A stretch of DNA of 40,225 nt from Acidimicrobiia bacterium (lineage in GTDB: Bacteria > Actinomycetota > Acidimicrobiia > Acidimicrobiales > Poriferisodalaceae): positions 1 to 40,225 of the forward strand of contig JAJEBN010000054.1 in assembly GCA_022822525.1 (NCBI GenBank). Reading direction: 5' to 3'. Positions 8,103 through 15,994 of the stretch are shown here, piece after piece. Made by a program: the position numbers and the translations under genes. The notes under the pieces are model-generated. The model worked only from the letters and a program-made list of their open reading frames with translations, had not been told where the DNA came from and made no database searches. Position 1 is the first letter of the stretch, and each line of letters starts with the position of its first letter.

Positions 8103-8987
8103 ATGAGCATTTTCGTCAACAAGGACACCAAGGTCGTCTACCAGGGCCTCACCGGCTCCCAAGGCCGGTACTACGGCATGCTGAACCGCGACTACGGCAC
8201 CGACGTGGTGGCGGGCACCAATCCTCGCAAGGCCGGCACCGACGTGGAAGGTGTGCCGGTGTTCGCCAACTGCACCGAGGCGGTCGCTGCCACGGGCGCC
8301 AATGCTTCCTGCATCTTCATCCCCGCGCCCGGTGTGTTCGACGCCGTCATGGACGCCGCCGAGGCGGGCATCGAGTTCGTGGCCTGCATCACCGAGGGCG
8401 TGCCGGCCCACGACGAGGCCCGCTTCTTCAACATGTTGAAGCGCGACTACCCCGGGGTGCGGCTGCTGGGCCCGAACTGCCCGGGCATCATCACGCCAGG
8501 GGAGTGCAATATCGGCATCACGGCGGGGCACATCGCCAAGCCGGGCGGCCCGGTGGGCATTGTCAGCCGGTCGGGCACGCTGACCTACCAGGCGCTGTAC
8601 GAACTGCAGCAGAAGGACATCGGCGTCACGACCTGTGTGGGCATCGGCGGCGATCCGGTGCCGGGCACGTCGTTCATCGACTGCCTCGAAGCGTTCGAGG
8701 CCGATCCCGACACCAAGGCCGTGATGATGATCGGCGAGATCGGCGGCTCGGCCGAGGAAGAGGCGGCCGAGTTCATCAAGCACCACATGTCCAAGCCGGT
8801 GTCGAGCTACATCGCCGGCGTGACTGCCCCCCCGGGCAAGAAAATGGGCCACGCCGGTGCCATCGTCTCGGGCGGCAAGGGCACCGCTGCGGCCAAGATG
8901 GATGCGCTGCGCGATGCCGGCGTGCGGGTGGGGCTGAATCCCACCGAGGCCGGCGAGCTGATGGCCGAAATCGTCGCCGAGCTCTAG
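8103..8987 (+). CDS. sucD: Succinyl-CoA ligase (ADP-forming), alpha subunit
   Basis: A 294-residue alpha subunit that binds CoA in its N-terminal Rossmann domain (VYQGLTGSQGRYYG) and carries the phosphohistidine, H250 in KMGHAGAIVSGG. LLGPNCPGII and SRSGTLTYQ are also typical. A clear Shine-Dalgarno site (GGGGAG) precedes the ATG, so this gene is translated from within the sucC transcript. Length is normal for the family. The convergent glycosyltransferase gene ends 95 bases beyond; between them only a weak 5-bp hairpin near 9010-9029 is visible. Confidence 0.95.
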   Translation: MSIFVNKDTKVVYQGLTGSQGRYYGMLNRDYGTDVVAGTNPRKAGTDVEGVPVFANCTEAVAATGANASCIFIPAPGVFDAVMDAAEAGIEFVACITEGVPAHDEARFFNMLKRDYPGVRLLGPNCPGIITPGECNIGITAGHIAKPGGPVGIVSRSGTLTYQALYELQQKDIGVTTCVGIGGDPVPGTSFIDCLEAFEADPDTKAVMMIGEIGGSAEEEAAEFIKHHMSKPVSSYIAGVTAPPGKKMGHAGAIVSGGKGTAAAKMDALRDAGVRVGLNPTEAGELMAEIVAEL

Positions 8988-9082
8988 CCACGCCTGCTTG
9001 AAGGCTGCGGCGGGCTCGTCTGATCCCGCTGGTCGCAACGTCGCCGGGCCTTCTGCCACGCTTCCCGCCGCGACGTCTGTGC

Positions 9083-10375
9083 CTACTTGTCCGTGTCCTT
9101 GCCGATGGGTGCGGCCAGGCCGGCGTAGATCTCCAGCAGTGCTGCGGCGTGGCCCTCAGGGCTGAACGGCGCCAAGGCAGCGGCGCTCGCTGCGGCCGAG
9201 GCAGCGAGGTCTGATTGCAGGGCTTTGGTGAGTGCCTCCGCCAGGGCGTCAGCGTTGCCGGCGGGTGCCAAGAAGCCGTTGACGCCGTCGTTGATGAGCT
9301 GGGGTGCCGCGCCGACGGCGGTCGCGACCACGGGACGCCCTGCTGTGAGCGCCTCGACGGTGATCATGCCGAAGCCTTCCCTCCGGCTCGGCACGCACAC
9401 CAGACGGGCCCGCCGGTACCACTCGCCGACCTTGCTGGGGGACACGGCTCCGGCGAACTCGGCATTCACGCCGCGACGCAGCGCCAGCGCCTCGAGCAGC
9501 ACTCGGTCGGGACCGTCGCCGACGATGGCTACTTCGGGCCGCTCGGTTGACGGCATGAGCGCCACTGCCTCGATCAGCACATCGAAGCCCTTCTCAGCCA
9601 TGAGTCGGCCGAGCGCAACGACAGGTCCGTCGGCCGGTGTCGGCGTCAACGCGCCGAGCCGTTCGACGCCTATCGGCATGGACACCACCTGCAGCACTGG
9701 GCCGAACCGCCGCCCTGCTCGCTCGATGCCGGGCAGCGGCTGCAACGCCCGCGATCGCTCTCGGGATCGCCCCGCGCCGGTGTCGCCGACGCGAGACCGC
9801 GGACGCCGTCCACTGCGTCGCTGCACCAGCGACGACGCCCAGTCCTGCAGGTCCTCGGACACCGTGATCACGGCACCCGCACGGCGCAGCACCCGGCGTG
9901 CGAGCCACCGGTGGACAGCGTTCGTGGTGACGGCGGCATCCGAACCGTGGATGTGCACCACGCTGGCCGTCCGCCGTCCCGCAAGGGCTGCAGCGGCCAC
10001 GGCGACCAGCCCGCACGGGAACCACCAGTGACCGTGAATCACTGCGCCGTCAGCCGAACGGCGGCGTGCCTGGCGGGCTGCGGCCAAGGTGAGCCTGGCG
10101 ATCATCGGGATGACCCACAGCGCCGACAATCCGGAGAACACTCGGTAGCTCTCACCGAGCGCCACCCGCGCCTCCACGCTCGCCGGAGCGAACCGCACCC
10201 GGTGCACTTCGACGCCGCCCACATCGTGGCGGCGCGGCGCATCCGGATGAGCGGGGCACACCACCGTCACCTCGGCACCCGCACCGGCCAGCGCCCGTGC
10301 GTGATCAGCCAGGAATGGCTTGTGATGATCGTCCAGCGACGTCGGAAACCCCGGAGCCACCAGCACCACTCGCAC
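9083..10375 (-). CDS. Glycosyltransferase family 4 protein
   Basis: A 430-residue GT-B fold glycosyltransferase. The N-terminal acceptor domain begins RVVLVAPGFPTS and contains HGHWWFPCGLVA and VVHIHGSDAAV. The donor domain has GRLMAEKGFDVLIEA, AIVGDGPDR and the family 4 motif SRREGFGMITVEALTAGRPVVAT, whose E-x7-E arrangement binds the nucleotide sugar. Residues 183-228 are an Arg/Gly/Ser-rich insertion absent from typical relatives. I start at GTG 10375 because family members begin here; GTG 10426 is an alternative. The sugar and acceptor are unknown. The nearby UPF0104 membrane protein suggests lipid-linked or envelope glycan work. Confidence 0.88.
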   Translation of the reverse strand: MRVVLVAPGFPTSLDDHHKPFLADHARALAGAGAEVTVVCPAHPDAPRRHDVGGVEVHRVRFAPASVEARVALGESYRVFSGLSALWVIPMIARLTLAAARQARRRSADGAVIHGHWWFPCGLVAVAAAALAGRRTASVVHIHGSDAAVTTNAVHRWLARRVLRRAGAVITVSEDLQDWASSLVQRRSGRRPRSRVGDTGAGRSRERSRALQPLPGIERAGRRFGPVLQVVSMPIGVERLGALTPTPADGPVVALGRLMAEKGFDVLIEAVALMPSTERPEVAIVGDGPDRVLLEALALRRGVNAEFAGAVSPSKVGEWYRRARLVCVPSRREGFGMITVEALTAGRPVVATAVGAAPQLINDGVNGFLAPAGNADALAEALTKALQSDLAASAAASAAALAPFSPEGHAAALLEIYAGLAAPIGKDTDK

Positions 10376-10454
10376 GTGCCCAGTCTCGCCGTCGCGCAGC
10401 ACTTCGCCGCGCGCGATTGCAACCACGTCGCGTTGATCCCGCTCGGCAAGATTC

Positions 10455-10823
10455 CTAGTTTGGGATTCCGGCCTTGGGAATCATGAACAGCCACCAAGCG
10501 AACTGCAGAGGCAGCGACGCCAGCGCGACATAGCGCACCACACGGAAGCGCAGGCGCCTCGCGATCAGAAGAATCGCTGCCATGGAAGCCAGCGCAACCG
10601 ACCAAGCTGCGATTGGGTTCGGCGGATGCGGATCGTCCCAGTCTCCGATGAGGCTCAGCCAGACGACGCACACCGCGAAGAACCACACGCCAGCGGCGAA
10701 AGTCGTCCACGCGAAGGAGGCGTTGAGCTTCGTCCAACCGCTGACGACCGGCGACGGCACGTTCTCAGGAGGCGCTGCCGGTACCGGCCGAACTCGATGG
10801 GTCCTGTGGCGAGGGCGATTCAC
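10455..10823 (-). CDS. Small integral membrane protein, unknown function
   Basis: A 122-residue protein I do not recognise. After a polar, Pro/Arg-rich N-terminus it has three probable membrane helices: FAWTTFAAGVWFFAVCVVWL, IAAWSVALASMAAILLI and YVALASLPLQFAWWLFMI. It starts at GTG 10823 without an obvious Shine-Dalgarno site; a shorter start is possible. It lies upstream of, and in the same direction as, the GT4 gene, so the two may be co-transcribed. Coding status rests on the hydrophobic periodicity and the fit between neighbours. Confidence 0.55.
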   Translation of the reverse strand: MNRPRHRTHRVRPVPAAPPENVPSPVVSGWTKLNASFAWTTFAAGVWFFAVCVVWLSLIGDWDDPHPPNPIAAWSVALASMAAILLIARRLRFRVVRYVALASLPLQFAWWLFMIPKAGIPN

Positions 10824-10969
10824 TCGAACAGTGTGGCGGTGAGCGTGCTGGTCGCAGGCTCACCGAGTTTCCGGGTGGCTCTCGACAGGCTCAGTACGCT
10901 CGGCGGGATGCTGGCTGTGTGCCAGAAGCGCCGGACTTGCCATACGCTCAGCAGCGCGGGAGCGCAGTC

Positions 10970-11956
10970 GTGACCGGATCGAACGGCAGCATCGGCGTAC
11001 GGCAGCGATCCGGCACTGCGGTGAGGTGGGCGCTCGGCTTGGCAACCGCGGCGATGATCGTCTGGCTCGCCGTCCGGTACTGGGACGACCTGCGCCAGAT
11101 CGACCTCCACGTGGATGCCGTCGGGCTGCTGGCCGCCGTTGTCGTGTCGATGACCGCCACGTGGTGCCTGGCGCTCGGCTGGCGGGAGCTCGTCGGCGGT
11201 TATGGCAGGCCGCTGGCGCAAGGCCCGGCGCTGCGCATCTGGATGCTGTCCCAGGCCACGCGCTACCTGCCGACCGGGCTGGCACCGGTCGTCGCCCGGG
11301 CCGGCCTGGCTGCCCCGCTCGGTGTGAACCGGGCCGCCGCCGGGGCGTCGGTGATCGTCGAGACCGCCACGCTGGTCGGCTGGTCGGCGGTGTTCGCCGC
11401 GTTGTGGGCGCCAGCCGACTGGCTGGGCACGGCAGGGGGCTGGCTCGCCCGCATCGTGATCGGCGTGGGCGCAGCCGCCGGCCTGGTGACACTGCCGTGG
11501 ACACTTGCGGGCGCCGGGGGGTGGTGGCGCCGCATCGACAAGCTGATGCAGCGAGCGGCAGTGCTGCGACGGCTCTCGGGACGGGTTCCTCCCGACGCGC
11601 TCAGTGCCGAGCGGCCAGCCGTCTGGCGAGCGGTCTTCATCTACGGACTGGCAGTGGCCCAGCGTCTCATGGCCGCGGTACTGCTGGCTGCCGCACTGCT
11701 TGCCGCCGGCGTCGATGACATCTGGCTGATCGCCGGTGCTACCGCCGCTGGCATCGTCGTGGGCATGGTCGGCATCACGCCGGCTGGGCTCGGCGTGCGC
11801 GAGGTCGTGGTTGCGGCCCTGCTGGCCGAGCGCTTCGGGGTCGGCGCTGCTGCGGCGTTCGCGATCGCGGTGCGGGTGCTGGAGTTCGCCCACGAACTGG
11901 TGATGCTCCCGCTCGCCACGGCAGCCGGCCGAGCGACATCAGCCGCCGCCGACTGA
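10970..11956 (+). CDS. UPF0104 / lysylphosphatidylglycerol synthase-type membrane protein
   Basis: A 328-residue polytopic membrane protein with about eight hydrophobic helices and the family signatures GWRELVGGYG, ATRYLPTGLAPVVARAGLA and GMVGITPAGLGVREVVVAALL. The family includes the flippase domain of MprF and archaeal AglD-like proteins, often encoded next to glycosyltransferases; the transported or modified lipid here is unknown. I start at GTG 10970, preceded by GGGAGC; a GTG at 10919 would add 17 residues. A possible -10 (TACGCT) lies near 10943. It diverges from the small membrane protein and GT4 genes. Confidence 0.82.
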   Translation: MTGSNGSIGVRQRSGTAVRWALGLATAAMIVWLAVRYWDDLRQIDLHVDAVGLLAAVVVSMTATWCLALGWRELVGGYGRPLAQGPALRIWMLSQATRYLPTGLAPVVARAGLAAPLGVNRAAAGASVIVETATLVGWSAVFAALWAPADWLGTAGGWLARIVIGVGAAAGLVTLPWTLAGAGGWWRRIDKLMQRAAVLRRLSGRVPPDALSAERPAVWRAVFIYGLAVAQRLMAAVLLAAALLAAGVDDIWLIAGATAAGIVVGMVGITPAGLGVREVVVAALLAERFGVGAAAAFAIAVRVLEFAHELVMLPLATAAGRATSAAAD

Positions 11957-11976
11957 GCGACCTCGGGATGGTGGCG

Positions 11977-11991
11977 CCGGCGGCGCGCCGG
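11977..11991 (+). terminator. Small hairpin after the UPF0104 gene
   Basis: CCGGCG and CGCCGG form perfect 6-bp arms around GCG, followed by TTGTG, 20 bases after the stop codon. It is short, and such sequences are common at this base composition. Confidence 0.3.
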
Positions 11992-12099
11992 TTGTGCGAA
12001 TTCGGCGGCCGCCGATTGAGCTTCGACGTCGTGGATCGCTCGGACGTGTGCGGCATCCGACCTGTCCGCCGAGCCCCGCGCCGTGCTGCGGGGCATGGC

Positions 12100-12105
12100 T
12101 ACCGT
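12100..12105 (+). promoter_or_regulatory. -10 element of the enoyl-CoA hydratase gene, predicted leaderless
   Basis: TACCGT ends 7 bases before ATG 12113, with no Shine-Dalgarno site. A 6-bp inverted repeat (CCCCGC 12074-12079, GCGGGG 12088-12093) sits just upstream, over the expected -35 region. Confidence 0.4.
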
Positions 12106-12112
12106 GCATCCC

Positions 12113-13009
12113 ATGAGCGAGACATCTGATCGCGAGACGAGCGACGACATCGAAGATCCGGCCGCCGAAGCCGGCTACCAGCGGATCACCTATGAGGTGC
12201 CGGCGACCGGTGTGGCTCGCATCATGCTGAATCGTCCTGAGGCGGCGAACGCGCAGGACAAGCTGATGCTGTACGAGCTGACCCAGGCCTTCGATACCGC
12301 CGCTGCCGATGACGAGGTGAAGGTCATCATCTTGGGGGCCAACGGCAAGCACTTCTCCTCCGGGCACGACCTGCGCGACCGATCGTCGTTCGAGGGTTTC
12401 GACACCGTCGGGCCGGTGGCGGGCTTTTCCAAGCCGGGCGCTGAGGGCTGGATGTCGACCGAGCAGGAGATCTACATGGGCTTCTGCGCACGGTGGCGCG
12501 ACATCCCCAAACCCACGATCGCGCAGGTGCAGGGCAAGGTGATCGCCGGCGGGCTCATGCTGGTGTGGCCGTGCGATCTCGTGGTGGCAAGCAGCGACGC
12601 CACGTTCTCCGACCCCGTCGTGGCGTTCGGCGTGAACGGTGTCGAGTACTTCGCGCACGCGTTCGAGTTGGGCGCCCGCCGTGCCAAGGAGTTGCTGTTC
12701 ACCGGCGAGGCCATGTCGGCGGCCGAGGCGAAAGACATCGGGATGGTGAACCGGGTGGTGCCCCGCGACGAATTGGAGCAGGCCACGCTCGACCTGGCGC
12801 AGCGCATCGCGTCAAGGCCGAGCATGGGGCTCAAGCTGGCCAAGATGTCGGTGAACCAGTCGGTGGATGCGATGGGTTTCCCGCAGGCCCTCCAGCAGGC
12901 ATTCGGCTTGCAGCACGTCGGCCACGCACACAACCAGTGGGTGCACGGCATGCTGGTGGACCCCACCGGAGCGGAGGTCATCCGAGCCGACGCCAGCGCC
13001 AACCGCTGA
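12113..13009 (+). CDS. Enoyl-CoA hydratase/isomerase family protein
   Basis: A 298-residue crotonase-fold protein. The oxyanion-hole segments are GKHFSSGHDLRD and GKVIAGGLMLVWPCDLVVAS, with the family continuation DATFSDPVVAFGVNGVEYFAHAFELG and LFTGEAMSAAEA. Crotonases hydrate enoyl-CoA or do related acyl-CoA chemistry in beta-oxidation and ring-cleavage pathways. I chose ATG 12113 because of the leaderless promoter; upstream ATGs at 12083 and 12095 would overlap it. Bases 12113-12180 encode an acidic tail (ETSDRETSDDIEDPAAEAG) before the fold begins. The position expected to hold the second catalytic Glu is not clear, so the exact reaction is open. Confidence 0.87.
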   Translation: MSETSDRETSDDIEDPAAEAGYQRITYEVPATGVARIMLNRPEAANAQDKLMLYELTQAFDTAAADDEVKVIILGANGKHFSSGHDLRDRSSFEGFDTVGPVAGFSKPGAEGWMSTEQEIYMGFCARWRDIPKPTIAQVQGKVIAGGLMLVWPCDLVVASSDATFSDPVVAFGVNGVEYFAHAFELGARRAKELLFTGEAMSAAEAKDIGMVNRVVPRDELEQATLDLAQRIASRPSMGLKLAKMSVNQSVDAMGFPQALQQAFGLQHVGHAHNQWVHGMLVDPTGAEVIRADASANR

Positions 13010-13010
13010 C

Positions 13011-13097
13011 GCCCCCAGCGCCCCAGGCATCCACTCCTGCGTCGGGACCGCCCTGGCAGGGCTCAAGCGGCTCGACGTGCGCTTGTCGGCCGCCTAA
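13011..13097 (+). pseudogene. Cytochrome P450 heme-loop-like fragment
   Basis: Frame 3 immediately after the hydratase stop encodes APGIHSCVGTALAGL and runs to TAA at 13095-13097. This matches the P450 heme-ligand signature G-x-H-x-C-x-G-x-x-L-A at every fixed position, with the Cys that would bind heme iron. No other P450 helix precedes it and only about a dozen residues follow, so it would be a fossil rather than an enzyme. The match is short and could be chance. Confidence 0.35.
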
Positions 13098-13181
13098 CGG
13101 CAACGCTCTCAGCTATCGGCAGTTGCTCTGGGGCCGCGTAGCAACGCGCGGCGCCGGTGCCCCCGAGGGACTCGGGCCGCC

Positions 13182-13469
13182 TCAGCCCATGCCGTTGGCG
13201 AGCACCGCCCGGCCGTTCGTGGTCGCGCCGAGACGGATGCCGACGACAGCTTGGTAGTCGTCTGACTCGTACGCCGCCCGGGCGGCCTCCATGGTGGGGT
13301 ATTCGATGACGACCGTCTGTGCTCCGGCATCGCCCTCTTTGACGACTGACGCCGGGTCGAGCACGAGGAGCTTGCCGCCGCCGGCCATGATGGGCGCGGC
13401 GCCACGCTGGTACTCCTTGTACTTGTCCGGATCGACGACGTCGTAGTTCGCAATGAGATACGCAGGCAT
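13182..13469 (-). CDS. DUF1330 domain protein
   Basis: A 95-residue protein beginning MPAYLIANYDVVDPDKYKEY and continuing IMAGGGKLLVLD, VVIEYPTMEAARAAYES and DDYQAVVGIRLGATTNGRAVL, which match the DUF1330 ferredoxin-like (dimeric alpha-beta barrel) family over its full length. Members are small cytoplasmic proteins of unknown function, frequently beside catabolic genes. It is divergent from the PPOX-fold gene with 125 bases between the starts. A GGGCGG lies before the ATG, and TAGACC six bases before the ATG resembles a weak -10. Confidence 0.85.
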   Translation of the reverse strand: MPAYLIANYDVVDPDKYKEYQRGAAPIMAGGGKLLVLDPASVVKEGDAGAQTVVIEYPTMEAARAAYESDDYQAVVGIRLGATTNGRAVLANGMG

Positions 13470-13512
13470 CCGCCCGGTCTAGCAGGCCATGCCGTCCGTC
13501 GCCGGGTGTCAC

Positions 13513-13518
13513 TACGGT
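13513..13518 (+). promoter_or_regulatory. Possible -10 element of the PPOX-fold gene
   Basis: TACGGT in the context CACTACGGTG, identical to the sequence before folD (19732-19741). Here transcription would start about 70 bases before ATG 13595, which has its own GGAG ribosome site. Confidence 0.3.
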
Positions 13519-13594
13519 GCACGGAAGCGGCACCCATACGAGCCGACTGGCGCCAACGCCGGCCGTCGATGCCGCTGCGGATCGGAGTCATGCC

Positions 13595-14125
13595 ATGGCC
13601 GAGCAGTCGCCGGAGGCCCACCCCGAGGAGAACTACGAAGACGTCACGGTGTTCGACCTCGACGCCGACGTCGAGGAACAGCTGCTGCTCGCGCACAACG
13701 AGTGCACCTTCATCTGGGCGAACCGTGAGGGCTGGCCCGTCGGCGTGATCATGTCGTACGTCTGGCGGGACGGCCGCTTCTGGCTGACCGCGTCGAGCCA
13801 GCGGGCGCGCATCAGCGCGGTGCGTCGTGATCCGCGTGTGTGCATCGTGGTCACCAGCACCGGCTCACCGATGCCGCGCAACAAGGCGATCACGTGGAAG
13901 GGCACGTGCACAGTCCACGACGACGACGAGACCAAGGCGTGGTACTACCCGGCCCTCGCCGAAGCGCTCTGGCCTGGCAACGAAGCGGGCCAGGCCGCGT
14001 TCGTCTCGTTCCTGGACTCGCCCCGGCGGGTGATCCTCGAGGTTGAACCGACCCAGCGCATCGGCTACGACGGCTCGAAGATGGCCAAGGCCACGGCGCG
14101 CTGGCTCGCCACGCGCAGCGACTGA
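13595..14125 (+). CDS. Pyridoxamine 5'-phosphate oxidase (PPOX-fold) family protein
   Basis: A 176-residue split-barrel protein that would bind FMN or F420. After an acidic N-terminus it shows GWPVGVIMSYVWRDGRFWLT, RARISAVRRDPRVCIVVTS, AITWKGTCTV and RRVILEVEPTQRIGYDGSKM, the strand order of PPOX-fold proteins with the conserved WR..GRFWL and RDPRV elements. Actinobacteria carry many such proteins, several being F420-dependent reductases; the cofactor here cannot be decided. ATG 13595 has GGAG upstream. It converges with the first Rieske gene across a hairpin. Confidence 0.82.
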   Translation: MAEQSPEAHPEENYEDVTVFDLDADVEEQLLLAHNECTFIWANREGWPVGVIMSYVWRDGRFWLTASSQRARISAVRRDPRVCIVVTSTGSPMPRNKAITWKGTCTVHDDDETKAWYYPALAEALWPGNEAGQAAFVSFLDSPRRVILEVEPTQRIGYDGSKMAKATARWLATRSD

Positions 14126-14158
14126 GCCACGCGCCGGCTACCTCTGACTGTGCTTTCG

Positions 14159-14178
14159 CTTCCAGCTAACGCTGGAAG
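14159..14178. terminator. Bidirectional hairpin between the PPOX and Rieske genes
   Basis: CTTCCAGC (14159-14166) and GCTGGAAG (14171-14178) are perfect 8-bp arms around TAAC. The hairpin lies between converging genes and includes the final codons and stop of the Rieske gene. No T-run is present. Confidence 0.45.
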
Positions 14179-15386
14179 GACACCTCAGCACCAGCGAAGA
14201 GGTTGGCGAAGTCGTCGTCGGTCTCGGCGGCCACCAGGCGATCGACCCAGCCGTGGAAGCGCTGACCGCCGGCCTCGTTGCGACCGAAGAAGAACTCGGT
14301 CTTGGCGCCGGTCTTCACCGCTCGCTGGATCCGGTTGCCGGTGTAGTAGTCCTCGTCGCGCACCACGTGCAGCAGGAACGCCTGCTGAGCCTCGATCAGC
14401 CCTTCGAGCTGCGCGGAGAGCTCGAATGTGGCCAGGAAATGCTGGACCGTGCGAGACGTGTCGGGCGAGTCGCCGGGGAACAGCGTCGAGATCATGTACA
14501 TGCGACCGCCGCCCGGCACGCCATCGGCGCTCACGTCAAACGCGGCAATCGAGGTGTGCGGGAAGATCGTCCACACGCCGTCGGTCAGCAGCTCGGCGGG
14601 CCAGTCGTCTTCGGGAAGATGGTCGAGCGCCAGGAACCGGCGGTCGGGCGAGGTCACCCGCTGGTGCGGACCCCACGCGTCGTAGATGGCCTTGTTGGAG
14701 TAGCCGGGTCCGAACGACTCCCGGTGCAGGATCGGCAGGTGGTAGAAGTCGAGATAGCCGTCGTAGGCCACCTTCCAGTTCGGGCCGTCGACGCTCTGGC
14801 TGCCCACGTAGGCACAGCCGGCGAAGTCGTGATGCGCCAGCATCTCGCCGTAGCCGCAGAGGTAGGCGTCGATGTCGAATGGCGCGCCCGGCGTCACGGC
14901 GCCGAAGACGATGCCGGCTCGCTCGGCGACGGGCAGCGGCGTGAGGCCATGACCGTCTGGGTCGAGGTCGCCGAATTCGTCTCGGTCGAGGATGCCGACC
15001 AGCCGGCCCTCGCCGTCGTAGCTCCACGCGTGGTACGGGCACGTGAAGCGGCGCGCCGTGCCGGTTCCCTCGTTGACGACGATCGAGCCGCGGTGGCTGC
15101 ACATGTTCACGAACGAGCGCATCTGGCCGTCGGCGCCCCGTGACAGCAACACGGGAACCCCCGCGACCTCCAGTGCCTTGTAGTCGTGGGGTTCGGGCAG
15201 TTCGCAGGTGAAGCCCAGCGCCAGGGGAGTGCGCTTGAACACCCGCTCCATCTCCAGTTGCCAGCGATCAGGGTCGTAGTAGTTCGCCGCCGGCACCCGG
15301 CCGATGTCGCCGGCGAGCGGCACCGTGCCTGCACGGGCGTGCCCGAGCGTCCTGCGAGTGAGTTCCACAAGCGTCTCGCGGCTCAT
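14166..15386 (-). CDS. Rieske 2Fe-2S aromatic-ring-hydroxylating-type oxygenase alpha subunit (first)
   Basis: A 406-residue oxygenase. The Rieske cluster motif is C96-x-H98 (MCSHRGS) and C116-x2-H119 (CPYHAW); the mononuclear iron site is D213-x2-H216-x4-H221 in LDFYHLPILH. This is the standard alpha-subunit layout: electrons from a ferredoxin or reductase reach the Rieske centre and then the neighbouring subunit's iron, where O2 attacks the substrate. Substrate is unknown; relatives include aromatic dioxygenases and steroid or demethylating monooxygenases. ATG 15386 is preceded by AGGGG. No beta subunit, ferredoxin or reductase gene is nearby. It converges with the PPOX gene and diverges from the VOC gene. 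Confidence 0.9.
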   Translation of the reverse strand: MSRETLVELTRRTLGHARAGTVPLAGDIGRVPAANYYDPDRWQLEMERVFKRTPLALGFTCELPEPHDYKALEVAGVPVLLSRGADGQMRSFVNMCSHRGSIVVNEGTGTARRFTCPYHAWSYDGEGRLVGILDRDEFGDLDPDGHGLTPLPVAERAGIVFGAVTPGAPFDIDAYLCGYGEMLAHHDFAGCAYVGSQSVDGPNWKVAYDGYLDFYHLPILHRESFGPGYSNKAIYDAWGPHQRVTSPDRRFLALDHLPEDDWPAELLTDGVWTIFPHTSIAAFDVSADGVPGGGRMYMISTLFPGDSPDTSRTVQHFLATFELSAQLEGLIEAQQAFLLHVVRDEDYYTGNRIQRAVKTGAKTEFFFGRNEAGGQRFHGWVDRLVAAETDDDFANLFAGAEVSFQR

Positions 15387-15507
15387 CCGGACACCCCTAC
15401 CGATTCTGAGCTGGCCGAAGCAGCCCAACCGAGCCTGCCCGGCCACTTCTCCCGGTGATTGGCGACATCGCCCGCGCGAGTATGGCCGCCACAGGGAGGT
15501 CAGTTCG

Positions 15508-15990
15508 ATGATCGACTACCAGCGGCTCTTCCACACGGGCATCCGGGTTCCAGACCTCGACGCGGCGATGGCCGAGATGGGCGAGACGCTCGGCGTGAGC
15601 TGGGCATCGGTGCAGCACAACGAAGCGCAGCAGGTGTGGACGCCGCAGCACGGTCTGCAGTCAGTCGAGTTGACCTTTACCTATTCATGCGAAGGGCCGC
15701 AGCATCTCGAGTTGCTGGCTGGCCAACCGGGCACCATCTGGGACGGCTCGGACGATCCAGGGGTTCATCACGTGGGCGTGTGGGTCGACGACGTGGCTGC
15801 GGAGACGGAGCGCTGCCTGCAGGCAGGCTGGCACGTTGCCGCAGCGTCCGCGCCGCCCGACGACGGCTACGGCGTGTTCACCTACGTCGTGCCCCCGAGC
15901 GGCCCGATCGTCGAGCTGGTCTGGTCGGCGATCGCGCCCCGCTTTGCGTCGTGGTGGTCAGGCGGCAGGCTCGGCAGCGAGCGCGACTGA
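15508..15990 (+). CDS. VOC (glyoxalase/bleomycin resistance) superfamily protein
   Basis: A 160-residue protein with vicinal-oxygen-chelate features: FHTGIRVPDLDAAMAEMGETL at the start, HLELLAG in the first module, then GVHHVGVWVDDVAAETERCL and GPIVELVW in the second. H9, the E in LELL, H89-H90 and the final E in VELVW are the likely metal ligands. VOC proteins include extradiol dioxygenases, epimerases and lyases; the small size fits an isomerase or lyase rather than an extradiol dioxygenase. GGGAGG precedes ATG 15508. It sits alone on the plus strand between two minus-strand Rieske genes, ending 4 bases from the second. Confidence 0.82.
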   Translation: MIDYQRLFHTGIRVPDLDAAMAEMGETLGVSWASVQHNEAQQVWTPQHGLQSVELTFTYSCEGPQHLELLAGQPGTIWDGSDDPGVHHVGVWVDDVAAETERCLQAGWHVAAASAPPDDGYGVFTYVVPPSGPIVELVWSAIAPRFASWWSGGRLGSERD

Positions 15991-15994
15991 CAGC

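Noticed and set aside
10820..11893. Minus-strand 357-codon frame opposite the UPF0104 gene
   Set aside because: His/Gln/Arg-rich antisense frame; the plus strand encodes a family-matched membrane protein.
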